Shown one piece after another: positions 1 through 8,130 of a DNA stretch of 19,209 nucleotides. The stretch is from Bacteroidales bacterium GP4 (GTDB lineage Bacteria > Bacteroidota > Bacteroidia > Bacteroidales > Muribaculaceae). The stretch spans positions 541-19,749 of the forward strand of contig DAAL01000266.1 in the NCBI GenBank assembly GCA_001701065.1. Direction: 5' to 3'. Below the pieces are notes generated by a model, which ran no database searches, was not told where the DNA came from, and saw only the letters and a list, made by a program, of their open reading frames with translations. Each line of letters opens with the position of its first letter. Positions within the stretch are counted from its first letter, which is position 1. The translations under genes were made by a program, and so were the position numbers.

Positions 1-2
1 TC

Positions 3-686
3 AAATCAGTTCCGGTAGTCAATCAGGAAGCTAAGGGAGATGCCACAGCACCCAAGGCTGCCGCAGAGCCAAAGGCGGAATATACCTGTACAGGAAAAGT
101 GACTGACGAATCCGGTGCTCCCATTCCCGGAGTGATAGTGAAAACGCCGAAAGAAGCAACGGTTACAGACGCTAACGGTGACTTTTCACTCAAAACCGAA
201 CAATTCAATGTGGCTAAAATCATGTATGTAGGGTACGAGACTGTAAAAATGTCGCTCACTCGGTCCAACATGGGGACAATAAAGTTAAGTAAAAGCGACA
301 CCGACGAGGACTATAGCGACCGTGTCGGAGGTCAGCACTGTCATTATGTCTCTGACACAACCGTTGTAGTGTGTGTGGATGGAGTAAAACATGATAGACT
401 TGACGATTTGAATCCTCAGGACATAGAGAGTATGACAGTGGTAAAAGGCGATAATCCGAAAATCCTCATTACGACAAAAAAATCCGCGCCTAAACTTAAC
501 GGGAAAATGACAATGATAGTTAACGGCACTTCCATTGACTTGAACGAGATTCCGGAAATAACGGAAGCCTCCCCTTCTGCCGATACACAGATTGTCATAA
601 CCGACAATGACGACGAAACAATAATAGATGTGGAGACCAAAGACGGCAACAGGACACGTAACCGTACAATCAATAAGTCTAAATAA
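3..686 (+). CDS. C-terminal part of a membrane or cell-surface protein with carboxypeptidase-regulatory-like domain (possibly M56/BlaR1 type), 5' truncated
   Basis: The reading frame is open from the window edge, so the true start lies upstream; 227 residues are visible. After a low-complexity linker rich in Ala, Lys and Pro (about residues 8-28) comes a beta-sandwich segment of the carboxypeptidase-regulatory-like kind (about residues 31-80): GKVTDESGAPIPGV, then TDANGDFSL, then VGYETV. Residues about 122-152 (VDGVK, then LNPQDIESMTVVKGDNP) resemble the end of a TonB plug domain, where the text is usually LNPxDIESIxVLKD. In Bacteroidetes this combination is found at the C-terminus of M56/BlaR1-type peptidases as well as in TonB receptors. 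There is no beta-barrel after it, because the protein ends about 75 residues later in a polar tail, which argues against a receptor. The M56 assignment is inference, since the N-terminal part is outside the window. Confidence 0.75.
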   Translation, partial: KSVPVVNQEAKGDATAPKAAAEPKAEYTCTGKVTDESGAPIPGVIVKTPKEATVTDANGDFSLKTEQFNVAKIMYVGYETVKMSLTRSNMGTIKLSKSDTDEDYSDRVGGQHCHYVSDTTVVVCVDGVKHDRLDDLNPQDIESMTVVKGDNPKILITTKKSAPKLNGKMTMIVNGTSIDLNEIPEITEASPSADTQIVITDNDDETIIDVETKDGNRTRNRTINKSK

Positions 687-720
687 TATAGAAATAACAG
701 TTTTTTCATAACATATTCGG

Positions 721-752
721 ACAGGTGGCATGAGGTATGTCGCCTGTTTTTT
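721..752 (+). terminator. Rho-independent terminator after the truncated first gene
   Basis: An 11-bp stem is formed by ACAGGTGGCAT (721-731) and ATGTCGCCTGT (737-747), with two G-T pairs and a 5-base loop (GAGGT). It runs directly into a T tract (747-752). It lies 35 bases after the stop codon and separates this gene from purL. Confidence 0.9.
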
Positions 753-802
753 ATTATCTGGCATTTAAACGTTCTTATTTGAGTCAAAAATCTGCGTGAA
801 AA

Positions 803-835
803 TTTCAATCGGTACACAAAAAATATGTAACTTTG
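803..835 (+). promoter_or_regulatory. Bacteroidetes-type promoter for purL
   Basis: The -7 box TAACTTTG (828-835) fits the Bacteroidetes consensus TAnnTTTG exactly. The -33 box is weak: TTTC (803-806) at a spacing of 21 bases. Transcription should begin near 842, leaving a leader of about 30 bases. That is too short for a purine riboswitch, and none is visible. Confidence 0.65.
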
Positions 836-870
836 CACTCTAATCAATCACATTTAATATTAGACACAGC

Positions 871-3800
871 ATGATTGTTTTCTTTCAAAAGGGCGCCAAT
901 CATTTTTTTGCCGTGGATACTGACACTCAATTCTCTCAGGATGAATTGAATAAGTTATCATGGCTATTGGGCGATGCTACTCCATTAACATCAAAGTCAA
1001 TAAACGGTCGTTTCATCGGTCCTCGCCGAGAAATGATTACTCCTTGGAGTACAAATGCCGTTGAAATCTCTCAAAACATGGGATTTGACGGCATTTCTCG
1101 TATAGAAGAGTTTACTCTTACTGATGACGAGAATCCTCATTTCGACAAGATGCTTCAACGAGTTTACGAAGGTCTTGACGAAAACATCTTCAACGTGGCA
1201 AAGACTCCTGACCCTATTGTGTACATCGATGACATCGAATCCTACAATAAGAGCGAAGGTCTTGCATTAAGCCCCGAAGAAGAGCAATATCTAAAGGATC
1301 TTAGTGCTAAGCTTGGCAGGAAGCTCACTGACAGCGAGGTGTTCGGATTCTCTCAGGTAAATTCGGAACACTGCCGCCATAAAATATTCAACGGCACATT
1401 CATCATCGACGGCAAAGAAAAGCCGCTTTCACTCTTCAAACTGATCAAGAAAACATCACAGGTCAACCCCAATAGCCTTGTGTCAGCCTATAAAGACAAT
1501 GTGGCGTTTGTGGAAGGTCCTACTGTGAAACAGTTCTACCCTACTCATCCTGAACGTCCCGACTATTTCGACATGAAGGATGTGGACACTGTTATATCAT
1601 TGAAAGCCGAGACCCACAACTTCCCTACCACTGTCGAGCCCTTCAACGGCGCGGCTACCGGTACCGGAGGTGAAATCCGCGACCGCCTTGGCGGAGGAAA
1701 AGCGAGTCTGCCCATTGCAGGAACAGCAGTGTACATGACCAGCTATCCGCGCATGGCTCCCGAACATCGTTGGGAACTTATGATGAATCCGAGGGCTTGG
1801 TTGTATCAGACTCCTTGCGACATTCTTATAAAAGCATCCAACGGTGCTTCTGACTTCGGCAATAAATTCGGACAACCGCTCATTTGCGGTTCGTTGTTGA
1901 CCTTTGAGCATGAGGAAAACAACAAGCAATACGCTTATGATAAAGTAATCATGCTTGCCGGAGGTGTAGGATTCGCGGCTAAAAAGGATGCTATCAAAGG
2001 CATTCCCGAGGCTAATGAAGAGGTCATCGTAATGGGCGGCGACAACTACCGCATCGGTATGGGCGGCGGTGCTGTATCTTCAGTTGAGACAGGACAATAC
2101 GCCAACGCTATCGAGCTAAACGCTGTGCAGCGAGCCAATCCTGAGATGCAGAAACGCGTGAGCAACGTGATTCGTGCGCTTGCTGAAAGCGACAATAACC
2201 CCATCATTTCCATTCACGACCATGGCGCAGGCGGACACCTTAACGCTCTTTCCGAGCTTGTGGAGTCAACCGGCGGTAAGATAAATATAGGTGATCTTCC
2301 CATCGGCGACAAGACTTTGTCGGCAAAAGAGATTGTAGGAAACGAGAGCCAGGAACGTATGGGACTTATCCTTGACAAAAAGGATGTGGAATACGTAAAG
2401 GCTATCGCCGAACGTGAGCGCGCTCCGTTCTATGTAGTGGGCGAAACCACCGGCGACGACCGTTTCGTATTCGAGCAGCCCGACGGAGTTAAGCCCATTG
2501 ACTTGGCTATGGCTGACATGTTCGGCAATTCCCCGAAAACTGTCATTACTGACCACACTGTCAATGTGACTTACAAGGATGTGGAGTATAAATCATCCGA
2601 GTTGTCCAATTATGTGATTGATGTCCTGAGCCTTGAGGCAGTAGCTTGTAAGGACTGGTTGACCAATAAAGTTGACCGATCAGTGACCGGTAAAGTTGCG
2701 CGCCAGCAGTGCCAGGGCGAAATTCAGCTTCCGTTGAGCGACTGCGGTGTAGTGTCACTCGATTACCAAGGCACCAAAGGTATAGCCACTTCTATAGGTC
2801 ATGCTCCTCAGGTAGCTCTTATCGACGCAGCTAAAGGTTCCGTGGTAGCTGTGGCTGAAGCTCTCACCAATATTGTGGGCGCACCCTTGAAGGACGGCAT
2901 AAAGAGCCTTTCGCTTAGTGCCAACTGGATGTGGCCTTGCAAAAACGAAGGCGAGGACGCTGCGCTTTACCGTGCGGTAGAAGCTTGCAGTGATTTTGCA
3001 TGTTCACTCGGAATCAATATCCCCACCGGTAAGGACAGCCTTTCGATGACCCAGAAATATGGCAACGACAAGGTGTTTGCTCCCGGCACAGTGATTATAT
3101 CGGCTGCTGGTGAGGTTTCCGATGTCAAGAAAACGGTTTCTCCCGTACTTCGCAACGAAGATTCTACATTATATTATATAGACTTCTCCGGCGATAGCCT
3201 TAAACTCGGTGGTTCGGCATTGGCTCAGACCCTGAATCGTCTCGGCAAAGAGGCTCCTACGGTGACTGATGCCGCACAGTTCGTAAAGACATTTAATGCC
3301 GTTCAGAAACTTGTGGACGACGGATTGTTGCTGGCTGCCCACGATGTCGCTGCCGGTGGACTTATAACCACATTACTTGAAATGACTTTCGCCAATGTCG
3401 ACGGCGGTCTTAATGTGTCGGCTGATGCCTTCAAGGCATGGGGCGAAAATGACATCATCAAGATTATGTTTGCTGAAAATCCTGCGCTTGTCATTCAGGT
3501 AAAAGACGCTGACCGTGAAAAGGTGTCGGCTGTTCTTTATGCGGCTGATGCACGTTACCTCGAAATTGCCGAGCCTTCCGATGAACGTATATTGATGATT
3601 GACCACAACGACGCGCAGCAGATGCTGTTCATCGATTATCTGCGTGATGTGTGGTTCCGTTCTTCTTATCTGCTTGATTGTGTGCAGAGCGGCGAAAAAT
3701 GCGCAAAGATGCGTTTTGAGAATTACAAGAAACAGCCTATTAAATATAAGTTCCCGAAACACTATGACGGCTCACTGTCGTCACGAGGCATTTCCCTTGA

Positions 3801-4572
3801 CCGTCATGAACCTTCCGGAATCAAGGCTGCGATTATCCGAGAAAAGGGCGTGAACAGCGACCGTGAAATGGCTTATTCGCTCTATCTTGCAGGATTCGAT
3901 GTTAAGGATGTGCACATGACCGACCTTATCAGCGGTCGTGAGAACCTTGAGGATGTCAACATGATAGTGTTCTGCGGCGGATTCTCCAATTCTGACGTAT
4001 TAGGCTCCGCCAAGGGCTGGGCTGGAGGATTCCTTTGGAACGAGAAGGCAAAGAAAGCTCTTGACAACTTCTACAAGCGTAACGACACATTGAGCCTTGG
4101 TATATGCAACGGCTGTCAGCTCATGATCGAATTGAACCTTATCAATCCCGAACATGAACACCGTCCACGCATGGAGCATAACATCTCGCACAAATTTGAG
4201 TCACAGTTCGTAGGACTTTCGATACCGGAAAACAATTCCGTAATGCTTGGCAGCATGAGCGGCTCAAAAGTAGGTATATGGGTAGCCCACGGTGAAGGAA
4301 AATTTGAATTGCCCGAGGATATGGACAAGTACAATGTCGTGGCTAAATATAACTATGCGGCTTATCCCGGCAATCCAAACGGCTCAAAGGGTGCTGTGGC
4401 TGGTATTGCTTCAGCTGACGGACGGCATTTGGCTATGATGCCCCACCCCGAGCGTTCGATATTCCCGTGGCAGTGCGGATATTATCCTGCCGACCATGCT
4501 TCGGACCAGGTGACACCATGGGTCGATGCGTTTATTAATGCTCGTAAATGGATTGAAAACAACAAAAAATAA
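871..4572 (+). CDS. purL: Phosphoribosylformylglycinamidine synthase, single-chain type
   Basis: This 1233-residue cytoplasmic enzyme makes FGAM from FGAR, glutamine and ATP, the fourth step of purine synthesis. It is the long one-chain form that fuses the synthetase and glutaminase parts; the E. coli protein is about 1295 residues. The N-terminal domain is followed by the linker motif NSEHCRH (164-170). The ATP/FGAR-binding synthetase halves show ETHNFPTTVEPFNGAATGTG (from E247, with H249 matching the conserved catalytic-site His), GGDNYRIGMGGGA, and HDHGAGG (449-455). The glutaminase domain starts near residue 984, with nucleophile C1079 in GICNGCQ and H1192/E1194 in MMPHPE, so the triad is complete. 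The start at 871 follows the promoter closely and the N-terminus lines up with the family. A PurF-family gene follows 24 bases after the stop, probably in the same transcript. Confidence 0.97.
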   Translation: MIVFFQKGANHFFAVDTDTQFSQDELNKLSWLLGDATPLTSKSINGRFIGPRREMITPWSTNAVEISQNMGFDGISRIEEFTLTDDENPHFDKMLQRVYEGLDENIFNVAKTPDPIVYIDDIESYNKSEGLALSPEEEQYLKDLSAKLGRKLTDSEVFGFSQVNSEHCRHKIFNGTFIIDGKEKPLSLFKLIKKTSQVNPNSLVSAYKDNVAFVEGPTVKQFYPTHPERPDYFDMKDVDTVISLKAETHNFPTTVEPFNGAATGTGGEIRDRLGGGKASLPIAGTAVYMTSYPRMAPEHRWELMMNPRAWLYQTPCDILIKASNGASDFGNKFGQPLICGSLLTFEHEENNKQYAYDKVIMLAGGVGFAAKKDAIKGIPEANEEVIVMGGDNYRIGMGGGAVSSVETGQYANAIELNAVQRANPEMQKRVSNVIRALAESDNNPIISIHDHGAGGHLNALSELVESTGGKINIGDLPIGDKTLSAKEIVGNESQERMGLILDKKDVEYVKAIAERERAPFYVVGETTGDDRFVFEQPDGVKPIDLAMADMFGNSPKTVITDHTVNVTYKDVEYKSSELSNYVIDVLSLEAVACKDWLTNKVDRSVTGKVARQQCQGEIQLPLSDCGVVSLDYQGTKGIATSIGHAPQVALIDAAKGSVVAVAEALTNIVGAPLKDGIKSLSLSANWMWPCKNEGEDAALYRAVEACSDFACSLGINIPTGKDSLSMTQKYGNDKVFAPGTVIISAAGEVSDVKKTVSPVLRNEDSTLYYIDFSGDSLKLGGSALAQTLNRLGKEAPTVTDAAQFVKTFNAVQKLVDDGLLLAAHDVAAGGLITTLLEMTFANVDGGLNVSADAFKAWGENDIIKIMFAENPALVIQVKDADREKVSAVLYAADARYLEIAEPSDERILMIDHNDAQQMLFIDYLRDVWFRSSYLLDCVQSGEKCAKMRFENYKKQPIKYKFPKHYDGSLSSRGISLDRHEPSGIKAAIIREKGVNSDREMAYSLYLAGFDVKDVHMTDLISGRENLEDVNMIVFCGGFSNSDVLGSAKGWAGGFLWNEKAKKALDNFYKRNDTLSLGICNGCQLMIELNLINPEHEHRPRMEHNISHKFESQFVGLSIPENNSVMLGSMSGSKVGIWVAHGEGKFELPEDMDKYNVVAKYNYAAYPGNPNGSKGAVAGIASADGRHLAMMPHPERSIFPWQCGYYPADHASDQVTPWVDAFINARKWIENNKK

Positions 4573-4596
4573 CTTATATCATTCTGACAACAGATT

Positions 4597-6000
4597 ATGG
4601 GTGGTTTTTTTGGAGTCGCTAAACACGACGAATGTGTAACCGAACTTTTCTATGGAGTTGACTACAACTCCCATATGGGAACAAAACGTGCCGGTATAGC
4701 CACATGTAACAACGGGATTTTCACCCGCTCTATTCACAACATAGAGAATGCTTATTTCAGGTCCAAGTTTGAGGGTGACCTGGATGAATTTAAAGGAAAG
4801 GTAGGTATCGGTGTCATTAGTGACACCGATGCCCAGCCTATAATAGTGAATTGCCATCTCGGAAAATTCGCTATAGTCACAGTGGGACGTATTAATAATA
4901 TAGGTGTACTGGAAAAGGAATTGCTTGCCAAGGGGCATCACTTCTGTGAACACAGCTATGACATAATAAACCCCACCGAGATGATTGCTGCTCTCATAAG
5001 CGAGGGCACCGACTACATCTCAGGCATTGAGAATGTGTATCGACGAGTGAAAGGCTCTTGCTCCATGCTGCTGTTGACCGAAAATTCGGTCATTGCTGCT
5101 CGTGACAAGTTAGGCAGAACTCCCATCATGATAGGCAAGAAGGAGGGTGCGTATGCTGCGACAAGCGAAACCTGCGCATTCCCTAACCTCGGCTACGATG
5201 TGTGCTACAATGTGGGACCGGCTGAAATAGTCGAGATTACCGCCGACGGGATAAAGCAATTGAAAGCTCCCGGCACCGACATGCAGATATGTGCATTCCT
5301 GTGGACCTACTACGGCTATCCCGTGTGTGAATACGAAAACAAAAATGTGGATGAGATGCGCTACGCCACCGGAATAGATATGGGACGGAAAGATAAAACC
5401 GATATCGACTACGTGAGCGCAGTCCCTGATTCAGGAATAGGCATGGCGTTAGGTTATGCTGAAGGTAAAGGTGTCCCCTATCGACGCGGCATAGTCAAAT
5501 ACACCCCCACTTGGCCTCGTAGCTTTACACCCAGCACTCAAGAACGTCGTGAACTTGTGGCAAAAATGAAACTTATAGCCAACAAGGCACTTTTAAAGGA
5601 CAAAAAGGTTATTTTCTGCGACGACTCGATAGTGCGAGGCACTCAGCTGCGTGACAATGTAAAAGATTTGTTTGATGCCGGAGCTAAGGAAGTACACATC
5701 CGCATCAGCTGTCCTCCCCTCATTTATCCTTGTAAGTTCTTGAACTTCACCGCATCAAAGAGTGAGATGGAACTTATCACACGCAGGGTAATTGAAGAAC
5801 TGGAAGGCGATGCCAACAAGGATTTGGAAGAATACGCTAAAACTGATTCTCCCAAGTACAATGCGATGGTGGAGATAATCCGTAAGAAACTTGGTCTTAC
5901 TTCATTGAAATTCAATTCCATAGAGACCATAATCGAATCGATAGGACTCCCCAAATGCAAGGTGTGTACCCACTGTTTCGATGGCACAAGCTATGAATAA
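4597..6000 (+). CDS. PurF-family amidophosphoribosyltransferase-like protein with degenerate glutaminase site
   Basis: This 467-residue protein has the PurF fold order: an N-terminal Ntn-glutaminase-like domain (about 1-230) and a phosphoribosyltransferase domain (about 240-450). The PRPP-binding loop VIFCDDSIVRGT (338-349) is intact. C232, C379, C457 and C460 sit where Bacillus subtilis PurF holds its 4Fe-4S cluster, so a cluster is likely. The glutaminase site is not intact. The usual N-terminal MCG is MGG, so the Cys nucleophile is missing; HRGQ is HMGT (M27); the conserved Asn-Gly is V96-G97; and the usual Asp before Thr-Glu is P126. It follows purL by 24 bases. It may use free ammonia, take ammonia from a partner, or make phosphoribosylamine poorly; a canonical PurF may lie elsewhere in the genome. 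Alignment to B. subtilis PurF was done by eye from memory. Confidence 0.88.
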   Translation: MGGFFGVAKHDECVTELFYGVDYNSHMGTKRAGIATCNNGIFTRSIHNIENAYFRSKFEGDLDEFKGKVGIGVISDTDAQPIIVNCHLGKFAIVTVGRINNIGVLEKELLAKGHHFCEHSYDIINPTEMIAALISEGTDYISGIENVYRRVKGSCSMLLLTENSVIAARDKLGRTPIMIGKKEGAYAATSETCAFPNLGYDVCYNVGPAEIVEITADGIKQLKAPGTDMQICAFLWTYYGYPVCEYENKNVDEMRYATGIDMGRKDKTDIDYVSAVPDSGIGMALGYAEGKGVPYRRGIVKYTPTWPRSFTPSTQERRELVAKMKLIANKALLKDKKVIFCDDSIVRGTQLRDNVKDLFDAGAKEVHIRISCPPLIYPCKFLNFTASKSEMELITRRVIEELEGDANKDLEEYAKTDSPKYNAMVEIIRKKLGLTSLKFNSIETIIESIGLPKCKVCTHCFDGTSYE

Positions 6001-6045
6001 TTTATGCCCGATTAAGATTATTAAACTATTTTAAATGCCCTCCGG

Positions 6046-6077
6046 TTTGGTTAAAAAGGCTGAAAATCTTAACTTTG
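6046..6077 (+). promoter_or_regulatory. Promoter of the etfB-etfA-acyl-CoA dehydrogenase operon
   Basis: A full consensus Bacteroidetes promoter: TTTG (6046-6049), 20 bases, TAACTTTG (6070-6077). Transcription should begin near 6084, giving a leader of about 35 A/T-rich bases before the etfB start at 6119. No hairpin terminator was seen between the end of the PurF-like gene (6000) and this promoter, so read-through is possible. Confidence 0.8.
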
Positions 6078-6118
6078 TGGCTGATTTAGCAAATAGTAAT
6101 TTAAAAATATAAATAATT

Positions 6119-6991
6119 ATGAGTTTAAACATCATTGTTCTTGCAAAGCAGGTTCCCGATACCCGCAATGTAGGTAAAGATGCAATGAAAGCCGACGGCA
6201 CTATTAACCGTGCGGCTCTTCCTGCGATCTTTAATCCCGAGGACCTCAATGCCTTGGAACAAGCTCTCCGACTAAAAGACGCTAATCCGGGATCAACGAT
6301 TACACTTCTCACTATGGGTTTGCCCAGAGCTTCCGAAATAATCCGTGAGGCTATATATCGTGGTGCTGACTCCGGTATTGTTTTGACTGACCGCGCCCTT
6401 GGTGGAGCTGACACTCTTGCCACTTCCTATTCTCTGGCTCAGGCTGTGAAGAAGTTTGGCAACTATGATATTATCCTCGGCGGTCGTCAAGCCATCGACG
6501 GTGACACTGCGCAAGTAGGTCCCCAGATCGCTGAAAAGCTTGGCATACCCCAGGTGACATATGCTGAAGAGATTCTTGACCTTAAGGACGGTAAGGTGAC
6601 TGTAAAACGTCGTCTTGAAAATGGTGTTGAAACCGTTGTGGCTCCTCTGCCATGTGTTGTTACAGTTAACGGTTCTGCCGCTGAATGTAGACCTCGCAAT
6701 GCTAAACGTATTCAGAAATTCAAATACGCTGTTTCTCCAAGCGAAAAGGAAAAACTTAGCGACGAACTGAAAGCATTGGTTGATTCTCGTGACTATCTTA
6801 ATCTTCAGGAATGGAGCGCGGCTTATGTTGACGCTGATCCTGAACAGATAGGCTTGCCCGGTTCTCCTACTAAAGTAAAAGCTATAGAAAATGTAGTGTT
6901 TACAGCCAAGGAAAGCCGCTCTATCGAAAATAACGATAAAGAGCTTGAGGAACTCATTGTAGAACTTATCGCCAACCACACAATTGGCTAA
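6119..6991 (+). CDS. etfB: Electron transfer flavoprotein subunit beta (FixA family)
   Basis: This 290-residue cytoplasmic subunit pairs with EtfA (next gene) to move electrons between flavoenzymes and NAD(H) or a quinone or ferredoxin. The N-terminus MSLNIIVLAKQVPDT is typical of the family. The nucleotide-binding loop is GGRQAIDGDTAQVGP (121-135), followed by PCVVTVN and the Arg-rich element ECRPRN. Ordinary beta subunits such as the human one have a different AMP-binding loop. GDTAQVGP is the form I recall from electron-bifurcating Etf proteins, where this site holds a second FAD; that reading is inference. The subunit is somewhat longer than the usual 250-265 residues. It is first in an operon with etfA (24 bases to the ATG) and an acyl-CoA dehydrogenase gene. 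Confidence 0.95.
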   Translation: MSLNIIVLAKQVPDTRNVGKDAMKADGTINRAALPAIFNPEDLNALEQALRLKDANPGSTITLLTMGLPRASEIIREAIYRGADSGIVLTDRALGGADTLATSYSLAQAVKKFGNYDIILGGRQAIDGDTAQVGPQIAEKLGIPQVTYAEEILDLKDGKVTVKRRLENGVETVVAPLPCVVTVNGSAAECRPRNAKRIQKFKYAVSPSEKEKLSDELKALVDSRDYLNLQEWSAAYVDADPEQIGLPGSPTKVKAIENVVFTAKESRSIENNDKELEELIVELIANHTIG

Positions 6992-7014
6992 TTGTGCCTA
7001 AAAATATTAACGAC

Positions 7015-8043
7015 ATGACAGACAATAATAATTTAATAGTATACTGCGAGTTTGAGGATGGCAAAGTTGCTGACGTAAGTTTGGAATTGCTCACTAAAGG
7101 TCGTGTGCTTGCCGATAAACTCGGTGTTAAACTTGAAGCATTAGTAATTGGCGACAAGCTTGAAGGAATAGAGTCGCAGCTTTTCCCCTATGGCGTGGAT
7201 GTAGTTTACAAAGTTGAAGACAAGCGTTTGTATCCTTACACATCCAATCCTCATGCTGCTGTCCTGATAAACCTGTTTAAGGAAATCAAGCCCCAGATAT
7301 GCTTGATGGGTGCAACATGCATAGGTCGTGACCTCGGTCCCCGTGTATCTTCATGCTTGCACAGCGGACTTACCGCTGACTGTACCGCTCTTGAGATTGG
7401 CGACCACAAGGACCCCAAGACCGGCAAAGAATATTCGGAACTCCTTTACCAGATTCGTCCCGCTTTCGGTGGAAACATTGTGGCTACAATCGTGAATCCG
7501 GAATGCCGTCCTCAGATGGCTACCGTGCGTGAAGGTGTGATGAAAAAAGATATTAAGGATCCGGCATATAAAGGCGAAGTCATCAATCTTGATCCTGCAA
7601 AATATGTGAAAGACGAGGATTTCGTAGTGGAAATTATCGACCGTCACATCGAAAAGTCTAAAGTAAACATAAAAGGCGCGCCCATTATCGTAGCCGGTGG
7701 TTACGGTGTCGGAAGCAAAGAAGGATTTGACTTGCTTTTTGAATTGGCAAACACTCTTGGCGGTGAAGTTGGCGCATCTCGTGCCGCTGTCGATGCCGGT
7801 TTTGCTGACCATGATCGTCAAATCGGACAAACCGGTATTACTGTTCGTCCTAAATTGTATATCGCATGCGGTATATCGGGACAGATTCAGCACATCGCCG
7901 GAATGCAGGAAAGCTCTATCATAATTTCCATAAACAATGACCCCAACGCTCCTATAAATACTATAGCTGACTATGTCATTACCGGAAATGTGGAAGATGT
8001 AGTTCCTAAACTAATCAAATATTACAAGAAGAACTCTAAGTAA
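7015..8043 (+). CDS. etfA: Electron transfer flavoprotein subunit alpha (FixB family)
   Basis: A 342-residue FAD-binding partner of EtfB. The first half is the alternating alpha/beta ETF domain (LIVYCEFEDGKVADVSLELL near the start). The C-terminal FAD domain runs from about residue 215 and carries GASRAAVDAGF, IGQTG (270-274), and the ETF-alpha signature PKLYIACGISGQIQHIAGM (279-297), followed by IISINNDPNAPI. In most homologues I recall, the signature reads SGAIQH where this one has SGQIQH (Q290). I chose the ATG at 7015; a GTG in the same frame at 6994 would add seven residues and would start 2 bases after the etfB stop, but the family normally begins directly with the LxVYCE strand. The gene is translated in the etf operon, 87 bases before the dehydrogenase gene. 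Confidence 0.94.
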   Translation: MTDNNNLIVYCEFEDGKVADVSLELLTKGRVLADKLGVKLEALVIGDKLEGIESQLFPYGVDVVYKVEDKRLYPYTSNPHAAVLINLFKEIKPQICLMGATCIGRDLGPRVSSCLHSGLTADCTALEIGDHKDPKTGKEYSELLYQIRPAFGGNIVATIVNPECRPQMATVREGVMKKDIKDPAYKGEVINLDPAKYVKDEDFVVEIIDRHIEKSKVNIKGAPIIVAGGYGVGSKEGFDLLFELANTLGGEVGASRAAVDAGFADHDRQIGQTGITVRPKLYIACGISGQIQHIAGMQESSIIISINNDPNAPINTIADYVITGNVEDVVPKLIKYYKKNSK

Positions 8044-8066
8044 TATTCGGTTTTCAGTCATGACCG

Positions 8067-8090
8067 CACCTGAGCAATTGCTCCAAGGTG
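8067..8090 (+). other. Hairpin in the etfA-acyl-CoA dehydrogenase gap
   Basis: CACCT (8067-8071) pairs with AGGTG (8086-8090) around the perfect 12-base palindrome GAGCAATTGCTC (8072-8083), with a two-base bulge. No T tract follows, so it is not a simple terminator. It could mark an mRNA processing or stability point between etfA and the next gene, or be a binding site. No promoter box was seen in this 87-base gap. Confidence 0.4.
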
Positions 8091-8130
8091 TGACATCAGC
8101 AAACAAGAAATAATAAACAAAAACATAACA

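Noticed and set aside
285..847. Minus-strand open frames opposite the first gene and the purL leader
   Set aside because: They run through a clear terminator and the purL promoter, and resemble no known family.
842..870. Purine riboswitch before purL
   Set aside because: The predicted leader is only about 30 bases, too short for a purine aptamer, and no such fold is visible.
3373..3853. Open frames of 84 and 129 codons within purL, one on each strand
   Set aside because: They lie wholly within intact purL coding sequence, with no promoter or start signal of their own.
6293..6979. A 228-codon open frame on the minus strand opposite etfB
   Set aside because: It is antisense to a well-supported gene, has no recognisable domain, and its composition reflects the codon bias of etfB read backwards.
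6994..7014. GTG start for etfA
   Set aside because: It is possible, but it adds seven residues not usual for the family; the ATG at 7015 gives the expected N-terminus.
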